NCBI GenBank assembly: GCA_947503275.1
Contig: CANNCZ010000001.1
Coordinates: forward strand, 744,001 to 808,000
Direction: 5' to 3'
DNA length: 64,000 nt
Source of the DNA: an uncultured Erythrobacter sp.
Lineage (GTDB): Bacteria > Pseudomonadota > Alphaproteobacteria > Sphingomonadales > Sphingomonadaceae
Shown: positions 29,355-37,894 of the stretch, piece after piece
How the letters are laid out: every line of letters starts with the position of its first letter
Numbering within the stretch: position 1 is the stretch's first letter
The notes under the pieces: generated by a model
The model's input: the letters and a program-made list of their open reading frames with translations, nothing else
Database searches by the model: none
What the model was told of the DNA's origin: nothing
Translations under genes and position numbers: made by a program

Positions 29355-30332
29355 CTATCGCTTCGAAGCCTCCGCCTGATCTGGCGCTGCGATGCTCATT
29401 GCTCTTTCAGTGAGTGGAGTGAGCGATGAGCGGGCCGGAAGATTTTCTGGGAGTTGAATGTTCTTTGCCAGGCCGAGCAATGCCAACAAGCGAATGAAGT
29501 CGTAGCCCCAATCAATTTGGCCTTGATAAAGGCCATGTCGAGCGGAAGCTGGGAATGCGTGGTGGTTGCAATGCCAACTCTCGCCCATTGTCGGAATGGC
29601 TAACCAACCGATATTGTAGCCCTGCACCGCCGCGTCTTCGACAAACCAATCTTGATGTCCGCGCCTGTGTGCCACGTGCGCAATATACCAGTGCATGGTG
29701 AAGCAAGTGGCCACACGAACAACAACGCCCCAAACAACCCACGGCCACCCTCCTAGCGAATATAGAAGCAAGGCCACTGGGATTTGGTGGAGCATCCATG
29801 TGCGTTGGAGGAAGATATAGAATGGATCGTCGCTCACGCCAGGCCCCGCATCAAATTTCGGCGGCTTGTCGAAGATCAAACGGAAATTGAGATAGTAAAA
29901 TCCGTCAACAAGGACCGACTTCTTGTGACACAAGAACCAATGGCAATTCTCTTGACGTTGCGCCCAGTCTCGAATGTCGTGGAGGCCCACTGTCCAAAGC
30001 GGCCCTCCCATGCCAACGAGGACGCCGACATAGACCATCACCCTTTCAAGCCACTTCGGACAGTCGAATGTGTGATGAATAAGGCGACGGTGAAATCCAA
30101 CCGAGTGACCGACGCAGAGTGTAAAGCCAGACAAAACTAGAAAGACAAGAATGGCATCCCAAGCGAAGAACATCGGACCGAGGATCAACGCGCCAACAAG
30201 GAAGCCCATGTTCCAAAGCGAACGCGGCCAATCCCACACCAACCTACCGCTACTAGGGTCAGCTTCTTCCAAACCAGACAGGGAGTTCACCTTAAAGGCC
30301 CCCTCCGCAGCCTCGCCTTGCGTCGCGCTCAT
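29355..30332 (-). CDS. membrane fatty acid (acyl-CoA) desaturase
   Basis: The protein inserts a double bond into a fatty acyl chain using a di-iron centre and oxygen. The histidine clusters are visible: HSVGFHRRLIHH, HDIRDWAQRQENCH, HVAHRRGHQDW and the terminal WHCNHHAFPASARHG. Four to five membrane helices surround them. Length, 325 residues, fits the acyl-CoA/acyl-lipid desaturases. The gene starts inside the stop of the ArsR-type gene (four-base overlap), so regulator and desaturase form one operon. By eye the DNA is less G+C-rich than its neighbours, which may point to transfer; I could not measure this. Confidence 0.88.
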   Translation of the reverse strand: MSATQGEAAEGAFKVNSLSGLEEADPSSGRLVWDWPRSLWNMGFLVGALILGPMFFAWDAILVFLVLSGFTLCVGHSVGFHRRLIHHTFDCPKWLERVMVYVGVLVGMGGPLWTVGLHDIRDWAQRQENCHWFLCHKKSVLVDGFYYLNFRLIFDKPPKFDAGPGVSDDPFYIFLQRTWMLHQIPVALLLYSLGGWPWVVWGVVVRVATCFTMHWYIAHVAHRRGHQDWFVEDAAVQGYNIGWLAIPTMGESWHCNHHAFPASARHGLYQGQIDWGYDFIRLLALLGLAKNIQLPENLPARSSLTPLTERAMSIAAPDQAEASKR

Positions 30333-30646
30333 TCTTCATCCTCCATGTGTGGGGCTGCAAGCTTTCGCTCTGCAGCAAGAGCGCGGGCCTCAGGGCAAAA
30401 GGGGGTCAGGAATGCGTAGAGGCTGTTGGCGAGGTTATCAGCCGCAATCGAGTAAATAACTTCTTGTCCGCGCTTTTGACGATGCAAAAGACCAGCGTCG
30501 TGTAGAACGGAAATGTGCTTCGAAATCGAAGGCATTGCCATATCGAACTTTGATGCAACCTCGCCGACGGTCATCGGACCACTAGCCAGATGGTTCAACA
30601 TTCTGCGCCTCGGAGTTGAGGCCAATGCCTTGAACGCCTTTTCCAT
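30329..30646 (-). CDS. ArsR family transcriptional regulator
   Basis: The 105-residue protein is a winged helix of the ArsR/SmtB type: MEKAFKALASTPRRRMLNHL, the recognition helix MAMPSISKHISVLHDAGLL and the wing HRQKRGQEVIYSI. Its only Cys is in FCPEAR near the C-terminus, so the ELCVCDL-type and other known metal sites are absent; it may respond to something else. It is the first gene of an operon with the desaturase and has a palindrome just before its start (see 30653-30681), so autoregulation of lipid desaturation is the natural reading. Confidence 0.9.
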   Translation of the reverse strand: MEKAFKALASTPRRRMLNHLASGPMTVGEVASKFDMAMPSISKHISVLHDAGLLHRQKRGQEVIYSIAADNLANSLYAFLTPFCPEARALAAERKLAAPHMEDEE

Positions 30647-30652
30647 AGATAA

Positions 30653-30681
30653 TTTCCTAAGTAGGAAAATATGAAAGTCAA
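30653..30681 (-). promoter_or_regulatory. promoter and palindromic operator candidate of the arsR-desaturase operon
   Basis: The 67-base gap upstream of the ArsR-type gene holds a perfect inverted repeat TTTCCTA-AG-TAGGAAA (30653-30668 on the plus strand). A TTGACT -35 box lies at 30676-30681 read on the minus strand, and the repeat covers the position of the -10 region 16-17 bases further. A repressor bound there would block RNA polymerase. Confidence 0.6.
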
Positions 30682-30713
30682 GTTATGACCGTTTCCACCC
30701 CAATTCTGGACAT

Positions 30714-31814
30714 TCAAAACAACCGCATCTGCCCGCCCACTTCTGGCGGCCTGAACGCTGAGCAATCCAGCTCAAACATTTCTCCCTGTGCGTCTCCGCC
30801 AATCCCGGCGCGTCGACACGCTACTCTAAACCGGGTGCGCAGCAGGTCTGCCCACACGCCGCTGGGGCGCATTCGAGTGAAGAAATCGGGGTCGTTGTCG
30901 CGGCCGTTTCGGATGCTTCGCACGATGTTCATCACTTTGCCCGCGCGATCGGGAAAGTGGACGTCCAGCCATTCGCGGAACAGGGGTGCGACCTCATGCG
31001 GCAGGCGCAGGGGTATCCACCCGGCGCTGCGCACGCCCAGAGCGGCCACTGTCTCGATAATCTCTTCCATAAATTCATCGGTGATCGCGGGGATAATTGG
31101 AGAGATTGAGCAATGAACGGGCACTCCCAAGGCCGCGAGCTGTCCCAGCGCGGCGATGCGTTTGGCAGGGGCGGCGCAGCGCGGCTCTAGCTTAGCGGAA
31201 AGGACCGGGTCCTTGGTGGTCACCGATATCGCTACCGCCACCAGCTTTTCTCGCGCCATCTCCTCCAGCAAATCGGCATCGCGCATCACGCGGTCGGACT
31301 TGGTGGTGATCGTCACCGGATGGCGCGCCTCCAGACACACTTCCAGCAGATCTCGGGTGATCGCATAGTCGCGCTCTATCGGTTGATAGGGATCGGTGTT
31401 GGTGCCCATCGCAATCGGCTTGGGGCGGTATCGCGGCTTTGCCAGAGTCGCGCGCAGCAAGTCCGGCGCGTTGGGCTTTGCGAACAATTGCGTCTCGAAA
31501 TCCAGGCCGGGTGAGAGGTCGTGATAGGCGTGGGTGGGGCGAGCAAAGCAATAGATGCAGCCATGCTCACACCCGCGATAGGCGTTGATGGATCGGTCGA
31601 AGGGAATGTCGGGGGATTTGTTGAAGCTGAGGATGGTTTTGGGCCATTCCTCGATCACATGAGTGCGCAGTTTTACGGGCGGACCATCTAGGGTCCTGAC
31701 ATGATCGCGCCAATCGCCATCGACCTCCCGTGTAGCAAGACCAAAGCGGGTAGGCACAGATCCGGATGCTGCGCCTCTGCCGCTCTCAAAGTCAGGATGC
31801 TCGGTTGTTCCCAT
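30714..31814 (-). CDS. PA0069 family radical SAM protein
   Basis: The [4Fe-4S]-binding motif CEHGCIYC (about residue 85) marks a radical SAM enzyme, and the preceding PDIPFDRSINAYRGC with the following FARPTHAYH is typical for the PA0069/Rv2578c group related to spore photoproduct lyase. The TIM-barrel core includes TNTDPYQPIE and TTKSDRVMRD. The 366-residue protein has no assigned reaction. It is separated by 67 bases from the downstream ArsR-type gene and by 42 bases from moaB upstream. Confidence 0.9.
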   Translation of the reverse strand: MGTTEHPDFESGRGAASGSVPTRFGLATREVDGDWRDHVRTLDGPPVKLRTHVIEEWPKTILSFNKSPDIPFDRSINAYRGCEHGCIYCFARPTHAYHDLSPGLDFETQLFAKPNAPDLLRATLAKPRYRPKPIAMGTNTDPYQPIERDYAITRDLLEVCLEARHPVTITTKSDRVMRDADLLEEMAREKLVAVAISVTTKDPVLSAKLEPRCAAPAKRIAALGQLAALGVPVHCSISPIIPAITDEFMEEIIETVAALGVRSAGWIPLRLPHEVAPLFREWLDVHFPDRAGKVMNIVRSIRNGRDNDPDFFTRMRPSGVWADLLRTRFRVACRRAGIGGDAQGEMFELDCSAFRPPEVGGQMRLF

Positions 31815-31856
31815 AAAGAGAACATATAAAGAACAAAGCCGGTGATGTCACCCGCC

Positions 31857-32387
31857 TTATCTCTCTCGCAAACGGGGCATCAATTCGACAAAGTTGCAGG
31901 GGCGATTGCGGCTATCAAGCTGCTCAGCGAGGATACCGTCCCAACCATCCTTCACCGCGCCGTTCGATCCCGGCAGAGCAAAGATATAGGTGCCGCGAGC
32001 GACAATGGCGCAGGCGCGCGATTGGACGGTGGAGGTGCCGATGGTCTTAAAACTGAGCCAGCGGAACAGCTCTCCAAAGCCGGGAATGTCGCGTCCATCG
32101 GCGATGCGGGACAGCGCCTCTGGCGTCACATCACGTCCGGTCAGACCAGTGCCTCCGGTGGTAACGATGGCGTCGATTTGCGGGTCGTCGATCCACGCGT
32201 CGATCTGGGCTGCGAGCAGGGCGGCGTCGTCTTTGACGATCATGCGGGCCTGCAATGAATGACCCGCGCCTTGGACCCGTGCTGCGAGGATGTCGCCGGA
32301 TGTGTCGTTCTCTTCGGTGCGGGTGTCAGAGACCGTCAGGATGGCGATGTTGATCGGGGTGAATTGCTTCGCTTCGTCAATCGCCAT
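31857..32387 (-). CDS. moaB: molybdenum cofactor biosynthesis protein B
   Basis: MoaB/MogA-fold protein that adenylylates molybdopterin or assists this step in molybdenum cofactor synthesis. ILTVSDTRT near the start and the ligand-binding TTGGTGLTGRDVTPEA in the middle are the family signatures; ALPGSNGAVKDGWD near the end also matches MoaB. ATG 32387 is chosen because the conserved part begins shortly after it; the open frame extends further upstream into the transglycosylase gene. The gap to that gene is 16 bases. Confidence 0.92.
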   Translation of the reverse strand: MAIDEAKQFTPINIAILTVSDTRTEENDTSGDILAARVQGAGHSLQARMIVKDDAALLAAQIDAWIDDPQIDAIVTTGGTGLTGRDVTPEALSRIADGRDIPGFGELFRWLSFKTIGTSTVQSRACAIVARGTYIFALPGSNGAVKDGWDGILAEQLDSRNRPCNFVELMPRLRER

Positions 32388-32403
32388 TCTGTTCGTTCCC
32401 TTA

Positions 32404-34176
32404 TCAGCGGTTGCTCGCTGTGCGGGTCCTAGCGGGAAGCGGGAATTGTGGCCACTGCCCTTGCGCCAGCGCACGGCGGGATGGTGAGGGGACGCCAGCA
32501 GCGCGCTCATACATCCAGTAATTGCGCATCACGATGGCGACATAACCGCGCGTTTCCCAATAGGGGATGGACTCGATCCAAAGCAGCGCGTCACCCTGAT
32601 CGTTGATCTCGGTGTTCCAGCGGCTAACGGGTGTGAGGCCAGCGTTATAGGCAGCCATGATCTTAGGGAGCAGCCCTTGCGTTGCGCCGCTATCGCGCAG
32701 CATCTCAAGGTGTTGCTGGCCATAGGCAAGGTTGACCTCAGGGTCGTTGAGGTCGGCGTAACTTGCGCCAAGGTTGAGGCGGCGATTGTGGTCACGCGCA
32801 GTGCTCGGCATGATCTGCATGAGGCCGCGCGCATTGGCGGGGCTGACGGCGCCGGCGCGGAAGTTCGATTCTTGCAAGGCATGGGCAAAGGCAAGTGCCG
32901 GGTCGACGCGCCATCCGGTGGCGGGTTGCCAACGGGCGACGGGAAAGCGCAAGGCGCTGTCGCTGCGCATTCCATATGGCGCGTTGTGCGCCATAAAGAG
33001 CTGGGTCGATGGCAAGCCAAGCTCACGGGCAAGGCGGGCGATGACGGGGTAGTCCTGAGAACGGCCAATGCGAGCCTCGTGACGGAGCACCTCATCAGCA
33101 AGAGCCGGGCGGTTGATCTCAACCAAAGCGGTAGCGATCAGTACGTTGGAGCGATCGCTGACAGAGTTCCAATCGGTGCTGGTGAATGGCTGTGCGGGCG
33201 CAGCAGATGGAAGTTCCACACCCAGCTGGTCAATCGCGAGCATGCCATAGAGCGTCTCATCATATTGAGAGGCGGCGGAGAGATGTTGCTGCGCCTGACC
33301 CGGCTCACGACAGCGAACGAGGGAGCGATGCGCCCAGTAATGCGCAGCCGATGTCAGTTCAACATTGGTCGATTGGTCAGCGGCGCGGGCAAAGGCCTCA
33401 CCGGCGAGCGAGCAATAGCCAAGTCGCCATGCGGCAAGCCCTGCGACCCATTCGCCCTCGGCCACCCAAGCGCCAGAGCCCTGGGAAACGGTCTCGGCAA
33501 GAGCGAGCGCGTTCTGGTCGTCATTCTCAATGTAGAAGCTCCATGCGACCTTCTGACGCCATTCGGCACGGGCAGCGGAGCTGAGTTGAGGTTCGACCTC
33601 TTGCAGTATGGTGTAGGCGCCATACGGATCGTCGTTCCGGATGCGGTCAAGAATACTGGCGCGCGTGCTGGATGGCATCGTATCATCGCTGACCGAGCGA
33701 GGCCGGATGCGTTTGGAGGAGGATGGCTGGCGCGAGAAACGCTGTGCGGTCGGGAATGCTGGCAGATTGCTGAGACCACGGCGTTCGCCCAGTCGGCCAA
33801 GCTGCTCTGACTGAGGCAAATGGACACCGGCAGAGAACCACTGTGCAATCTGATCGGCACTGACGCGCGGGCTGTTGGCGTGGGTGTAGTACTCGGCAAG
33901 GGCGACCTGATGCAGAATGCTGCCATCGCGCTGATTGAGCATCGCGGTGACGCGGTCCCATTGCTGGCGGTCAATGGCGGCGAAGAGGTTGCGGTAGTGG
34001 TCGCGCTCATCATTGGAGAGGACGCCCGGGATGGCATCGCTAATGCTGGCACCGCGATCATAATGCGCGGCCATGCTGCCCGAAACATCACTCGACTGTG
34101 CCATTGCAACAGGAGCTGTGCCCAAGAGAGAGATCAAACCAAGTCCGGTAAAGATCGGACGAACGCAATTCTTCAT
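32404..34176 (-). CDS. soluble lytic murein transglycosylase (Slt70 type)
   Basis: The protein cleaves peptidoglycan glycan strands with formation of 1,6-anhydromuramic acid. It has a signal peptide ending APVAMAQ, a long alpha-helical superhelical region (about residues 50-420) and a C-terminal SLT domain with the catalytic Glu in HALQESNFRAGAVS followed by NARGLMQIMP and AAYNAG. Length, 590 residues, fits the Slt family. ATG 34176 lies two bases after the stop of the UDG-like gene; an in-frame start at 34212 would overlap that gene. Confidence 0.93.
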   Translation of the reverse strand: MKNCVRPIFTGLGLISLLGTAPVAMAQSSDVSGSMAAHYDRGASISDAIPGVLSNDERDHYRNLFAAIDRQQWDRVTAMLNQRDGSILHQVALAEYYTHANSPRVSADQIAQWFSAGVHLPQSEQLGRLGERRGLSNLPAFPTAQRFSRQPSSSKRIRPRSVSDDTMPSSTRASILDRIRNDDPYGAYTILQEVEPQLSSAARAEWRQKVAWSFYIENDDQNALALAETVSQGSGAWVAEGEWVAGLAAWRLGYCSLAGEAFARAADQSTNVELTSAAHYWAHRSLVRCREPGQAQQHLSAASQYDETLYGMLAIDQLGVELPSAAPAQPFTSTDWNSVSDRSNVLIATALVEINRPALADEVLRHEARIGRSQDYPVIARLARELGLPSTQLFMAHNAPYGMRSDSALRFPVARWQPATGWRVDPALAFAHALQESNFRAGAVSPANARGLMQIMPSTARDHNRRLNLGASYADLNDPEVNLAYGQQHLEMLRDSGATQGLLPKIMAAYNAGLTPVSRWNTEINDQGDALLWIESIPYWETRGYVAIVMRNYWMYERAAGVPSPSRRALAQGQWPQFPLPARTRTASNR

Positions 34177-34178
34177 AG

Positions 34179-34952
34179 TCACTCGGCCGACCATTCGATC
34201 CATCTCCGCCAAAAACGGGCTTTAAGGCGTGGCATAGCCATCAGGCTGTCCAATCCCTCACTCATCAAGAGAGGCACGTTTCGCGGGTCTTGGTTGATTT
34301 CACGTAAAGATTTGTCAGGGTTCGATACATCTTTGCCAATCAGCGGCAAGATGGAGCTGCCAAACACCACCAGCTTTTGCGGCGACACGAGCTTGATATG
34401 ATGCAGAGTGACAGCATCCAGCCCGCCACTCGCCAGCGATTGCGTATCGGCCATGGGAGTGTGCCGGGGCAGGGCAGAGGCAAAGTAGGTAGCATCCTCG
34501 GCAATACCCATCGCTCGGAGCATTTGAGAGAGCAGCCTGCCCTGCACTCCGCCGAGCAATTGGTCGGTGTCGGATTGTTCGGGGTCGATTGTAAGGACCA
34601 TGAGTTCAGGCGATGCCGGACCTCTCGGGGCCACGCGGCCACGCGGCCCAATCGTATCAAGGCCCGGCGTCTCCAGCCACCAAGCCCGGAATTCTTCGAG
34701 AGTGGCAGGCGGCGAATCACCCAGCAAATCAGCGCGCTTGACCACTTTTTCCGATTTCACTTCGGGAGTGCGCGGCGCATTCGTCTTTGCAGGACCATCG
34801 CGCTTTGCTGGGTTCGTACCGGCATCCGCCACCGCAACATCTTGCAGCCAATCCGTAGCGTCATCAGTGTAATCGTGGTCAACACCCGCCAACTGCCACC
34901 AGCGCAACATCGCGCCCAATTCGGCGGAAAGGGAGGGGTTCGGAGCGTTCAT
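34179..34952 (-). CDS. uracil-DNA-glycosylase-like protein, active-site motifs degenerate
   Basis: The C-terminal 160 residues follow the fold of family 4/5 uracil-DNA glycosylases: a beta strand MVLTIDPEQSD, LLGGVQGRLLSQML, YFASALPRHTP and VVFGSSILPLIG. However the motif that should read G-E-A-P-G is TIDPEQ, the C-terminal H-P-S is replaced by a MAMPRL segment, and the Fe-S cysteines of family 4 are absent. The first 90 residues are variable and charged. It may therefore be inactive on uracil or have another role. Two bases separate it from the downstream transglycosylase gene; upstream it diverges from the ETF-QO gene. Confidence 0.7.
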   Translation of the reverse strand: MNAPNPSLSAELGAMLRWWQLAGVDHDYTDDATDWLQDVAVADAGTNPAKRDGPAKTNAPRTPEVKSEKVVKRADLLGDSPPATLEEFRAWWLETPGLDTIGPRGRVAPRGPASPELMVLTIDPEQSDTDQLLGGVQGRLLSQMLRAMGIAEDATYFASALPRHTPMADTQSLASGGLDAVTLHHIKLVSPQKLVVFGSSILPLIGKDVSNPDKSLREINQDPRNVPLLMSEGLDSLMAMPRLKARFWRRWIEWSAE

Positions 34953-35012
34953 CCTATTGATAGCAGGCCTTGACTGTCCGGAGCCCAGTTAGCAAGTGCA
35001 CATAGACACAAA

Positions 35013-35035
35013 TTTGCGAAGAAATTCGCCGCAAA
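35013..35035. promoter_or_regulatory. imperfect inverted repeat between the UDG-like and ETF-QO genes
   Basis: TTTGCGAA-gaaa-TTCGC-c-GCAAA is a palindrome with one extra base, in the 104-base gap between divergent genes and about 20 bases before the ETF-QO start. It could be an operator for either gene. Confidence 0.35.
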
Positions 35036-35056
35036 CTCAGGGATGAAAAAGAGCGC

Positions 35057-36703
35057 ATGAGCGAACGGGAATCAATGCCATGTGATGTTGTGATTGTTGG
35101 CGGCGGCCCAGCGGGCCTGTCTGCAGCGATCCGGCTCAAACAAATCAATGAAGAGCTTGAGGTGGTTGTCCTTGAAAAAGGGTCAGAAATCGGCGCGCAT
35201 ATCCTCTCAGGTGCGGTGGTCGATCCCAAAGCTCTCAATGAATTGATCCCTGACTGGCGCGATAAAGGGTGTCCGATGGGTGAGACGCCTGTGACCGACA
35301 ACTGGCACTGGGTCTTGTCCAAGAACGGCAAGACCTCGATCCCGCATATTTTCATGCCACCCTTGATGAGCAACAATGGCTGCTACACTGGCTCGCTTGG
35401 CAATATGTGCCGCTGGCTGGGTGAACAGGCCGAAGAGCTTGGCGTGATGGTGTTTCCCGGCTTCCCTGCTGCTGAGGTCATGCTGGATGATGATGGCAAT
35501 GTATCCGGTGTCATCACACAAGATATGGGCATCGCGGAGGATGGTTCGCAAAAGCCGGACTTCCAACCGGGCATGGAAATCCACGCGAAATACACTCTGT
35601 TCGCAGAGGGCGCTCGCGGTAGCCTGACCAAATTGATGAAGTCGATGTTTGATCTGGAGGCCAATTGTGAGCCGCAGGTCTATGGCTTGGGCATCAAGGA
35701 ATTGTGGGACATTGATCCCAAGAAGCACGTGCCGGGCCGTGTGATCCACACCCAAGGATGGCCCCTTAGCGAAAGCGGAACATGGGGCGGGGGCTTCTTC
35801 TACCATCAGGCAAACGGCCAGGTCGCACTCGGCTTTGTCACCGCGCTTGATTACGCCAACCCATGGGTCTCGCCGTACCAAGAGTTCCAACGCTGGAAAC
35901 AGCACCCCAAAATCCGCGAGTATCTCGAAGGGGGTAAGCGCGTCTCTTATGGAGCGCGGGTTATCAATGAAGGCGGCTGGCAGTCTGTGCCGAAGCTCGC
36001 ATTCCCCGGCGGCGCATTGATTGGGTGCTCAGCTGGGTTTGTGAACGTGCCCCGGATCAAAGGCAGCCACACCGCGATGAAGAGCGGCATGTTGGCAGCC
36101 GAAAGCGTCGCTTCAGCAATTGCGGCTGGCCATGAGAAAACCGAACTTCCCGATTACGAAGCGTCTGTCCGGTCAAGCTGGATCGCGGATGAGCTGAAAA
36201 AGGTGAAGAACGCCGAACCTGCGGTTGCGAAATATGGCGAGGATATTGGCGCGGTTCTGGCCGGCGTCGATATGTGGATGCGCACGCTGAAAATCGGCCT
36301 GCCGATCACAATGAAGCACCACGCAGACTACACCATGACGGATCGCGCGGACCTTCATACGAAGATCGAATATCCCAAACCCGATGGCGTCATCAGCTTC
36401 GACCGCCTAACCAACGTAGCCTACAGCTACACCAACCACGCCGAGGATCAGCCGGTCCACCTGCAATTGGGCGACGCTGAATTGCAGCGCGACAGCGAAC
36501 TAAAGATCTTCGCAGGCCCATCCTCACGCTATTGCCCCGCGGGCGTCTATGAGTGGATTGAGGAAGAGGGCAAAGAGCCCAAATTCCAGATCAATTCGCA
36601 AAACTGCGTCCACTGCAAAACCTGCGATATCAAGGATCCGAACCAGAACATCAACTGGGTCACGCCAGAAGGCGGCGGCGGGCCTAACTATCCGAATATG
36701 TGA
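35057..36703 (+). CDS. electron transfer flavoprotein-ubiquinone oxidoreductase
   Basis: ETF-QO passes electrons from electron-transfer flavoprotein, reduced during fatty- and amino-acid oxidation, to ubiquinone at the inner membrane. The FAD site VVIVGGGPAGLSAA opens the protein, EIGAHILSGAV follows, and the C-terminal [4Fe-4S] motif CVHCKTCDIKDP with the ending GGGGPNYPNM is complete. At 548 residues it is of full length. The following small gene overlaps its stop by four bases. Confidence 0.96.
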   Translation: MSERESMPCDVVIVGGGPAGLSAAIRLKQINEELEVVVLEKGSEIGAHILSGAVVDPKALNELIPDWRDKGCPMGETPVTDNWHWVLSKNGKTSIPHIFMPPLMSNNGCYTGSLGNMCRWLGEQAEELGVMVFPGFPAAEVMLDDDGNVSGVITQDMGIAEDGSQKPDFQPGMEIHAKYTLFAEGARGSLTKLMKSMFDLEANCEPQVYGLGIKELWDIDPKKHVPGRVIHTQGWPLSESGTWGGGFFYHQANGQVALGFVTALDYANPWVSPYQEFQRWKQHPKIREYLEGGKRVSYGARVINEGGWQSVPKLAFPGGALIGCSAGFVNVPRIKGSHTAMKSGMLAAESVASAIAAGHEKTELPDYEASVRSSWIADELKKVKNAEPAVAKYGEDIGAVLAGVDMWMRTLKIGLPITMKHHADYTMTDRADLHTKIEYPKPDGVISFDRLTNVAYSYTNHAEDQPVHLQLGDAELQRDSELKIFAGPSSRYCPAGVYEWIEEEGKEPKFQINSQNCVHCKTCDIKDPNQNINWVTPEGGGGPNYPNM

Positions 36704-37065
36704 ATACGGATAATCCTGGGAATGAACCGATAATAGCTCATCACCTCCTATGGCTCTTGGGTCATCCAGGCACATGGGTCACCCTTTTTGCGTGGCTGCT
36801 GTGCTGTGCTGGTGCCATCAAATTGGGTCGTCTGATCAAAAGGCAATACGGATTGCCGGCGCTCAGCGCCTACATCTTGGTGGTGCTTTCGCTCTTGGGA
36901 GTTTATGCTTTTATCTTGAATGAGGCGTATCTTAGCTTTGTTGAAGGGTCCGCATTCCCTGAGCATTTGATGTTGCTGCCATGGATGAGCATGGCGGTAA
37001 ATGTCCTCGCTCTTTCCTCTGCTATTTGGATCGCTGCTGATCTCTTTGCGCGTAAACGGCGCTAA
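36700..37065 (+). CDS. small membrane protein of unknown function
   Basis: GTG 36700 overlaps the ETF-QO stop. The 121-residue protein has three hydrophobic segments (about residues 25-43, 56-75 and 92-113) and ends ARKRR. No family is recognised. The C-terminal order PEH, helix, basic tail resembles a PEP-CTERM signal only on the surface, because the Pro-Glu-Pro motif and a signal peptide are missing. It lies 10 bases before ispE. Confidence 0.65.
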   Translation: MNTDNPGNEPIIAHHLLWLLGHPGTWVTLFAWLLCCAGAIKLGRLIKRQYGLPALSAYILVVLSLLGVYAFILNEAYLSFVEGSAFPEHLMLLPWMSMAVNVLALSSAIWIAADLFARKRR

Positions 37066-37075
37066 ATTGGCAAGA

Positions 37076-37885
37076 ATGCTCACTCAAACCGCCTACGCCA
37101 AGATCAACCTCGCTTTGCACGTTCGTGCGCGGCGGGACGATGGCTATCACGAGCTTGAGACGCTGTTCGCCTTCGTCGATGCAGGTGATGAGCTTAGCGC
37201 GAAACCCTCTGATGAGGATCGGGTAACGACCGTCGGTGAGTTTGCGGGCGGGATCGACAATCCGCTCGATAACCTTGTAGCACGGGCGCTTTCCGCACTC
37301 CCACATCCGCAAGGCTTCGACATCACGCTGGAGAAGAACCTTCCTGTCGCCGCTGGTCTTGGGGGAGGGTCGGCGGATGCTGGTGCAGTCTTCCGCTTGA
37401 TTGAGCGCACACATGGCCTGCCCGATGATTGGTCGGAGCGTGCCGCGCGGCTCGGTGCAGATGTGCCGTCTTGTGTTCGCAGTGAAATGGCGATTGGACG
37501 CGGCACTGGGACTCAACTGGAGCCGGTGGACAATGATCTTGCGGGCACGCCTGTGCTCTTGGTCAATCCGCGCATGCCGCTCTCGACAGGACCGGTGTTT
37601 AAGGCGTGGGATGCGGTGGATCACGGGCCTGTGCCAACCGGCACAGCGCGCGCCATTGCGCTTGAAGGGCGCAACGACTTAACCGATCCCGCATTGCAGC
37701 TTTGCCCTGAGATTGGCGAAGTGCTGGCGCAACTTGATACCACGGATGCCTGGCTGACCCGAATGTCAGGATCAGGCGCAACGTGTTTTGCCCTCTACGA
37801 GACCGCAGAGGCTCGAAACAATGCTCAAAACAATATTGGCGCCAATCATCCGAATTGGTGGATGCTTTCCGGTGCTTTGCGCTAG
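37076..37885 (+). CDS. ispE: 4-diphosphocytidyl-2-C-methyl-D-erythritol kinase
   Basis: IspE phosphorylates CDP-methylerythritol in the non-mevalonate route to isoprenoids. The GHMP-kinase features are present: YAKINLALHV at the start with the catalytic Lys, DGYHELETLF, the ATP loop PVAAGLGGGSADAG, and the C-terminal MSGSGATCFALY. ATG 37076 starts MLTQTAYAKINL and gives 269 residues; the open frame upstream overlaps the preceding membrane protein gene. Confidence 0.95.
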   Translation: MLTQTAYAKINLALHVRARRDDGYHELETLFAFVDAGDELSAKPSDEDRVTTVGEFAGGIDNPLDNLVARALSALPHPQGFDITLEKNLPVAAGLGGGSADAGAVFRLIERTHGLPDDWSERAARLGADVPSCVRSEMAIGRGTGTQLEPVDNDLAGTPVLLVNPRMPLSTGPVFKAWDAVDHGPVPTGTARAIALEGRNDLTDPALQLCPEIGEVLAQLDTTDAWLTRMSGSGATCFALYETAEARNNAQNNIGANHPNWWMLSGALR

Positions 37886-37894
37886 GGTGCAGCG

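Noticed and set aside
32677..33810. Open frame of 377 codons on the plus strand
   Set aside because: It is antisense to the lytic transglycosylase, shows no recognisable domain and no start signal.
36952..37065. C-terminus of the small membrane protein as a PEP-CTERM sorting signal
   Set aside because: The order PEH, helix, RKRR is similar on the surface, but the Pro-Glu-Pro motif is missing, the protein has several helices and there is no signal peptide.
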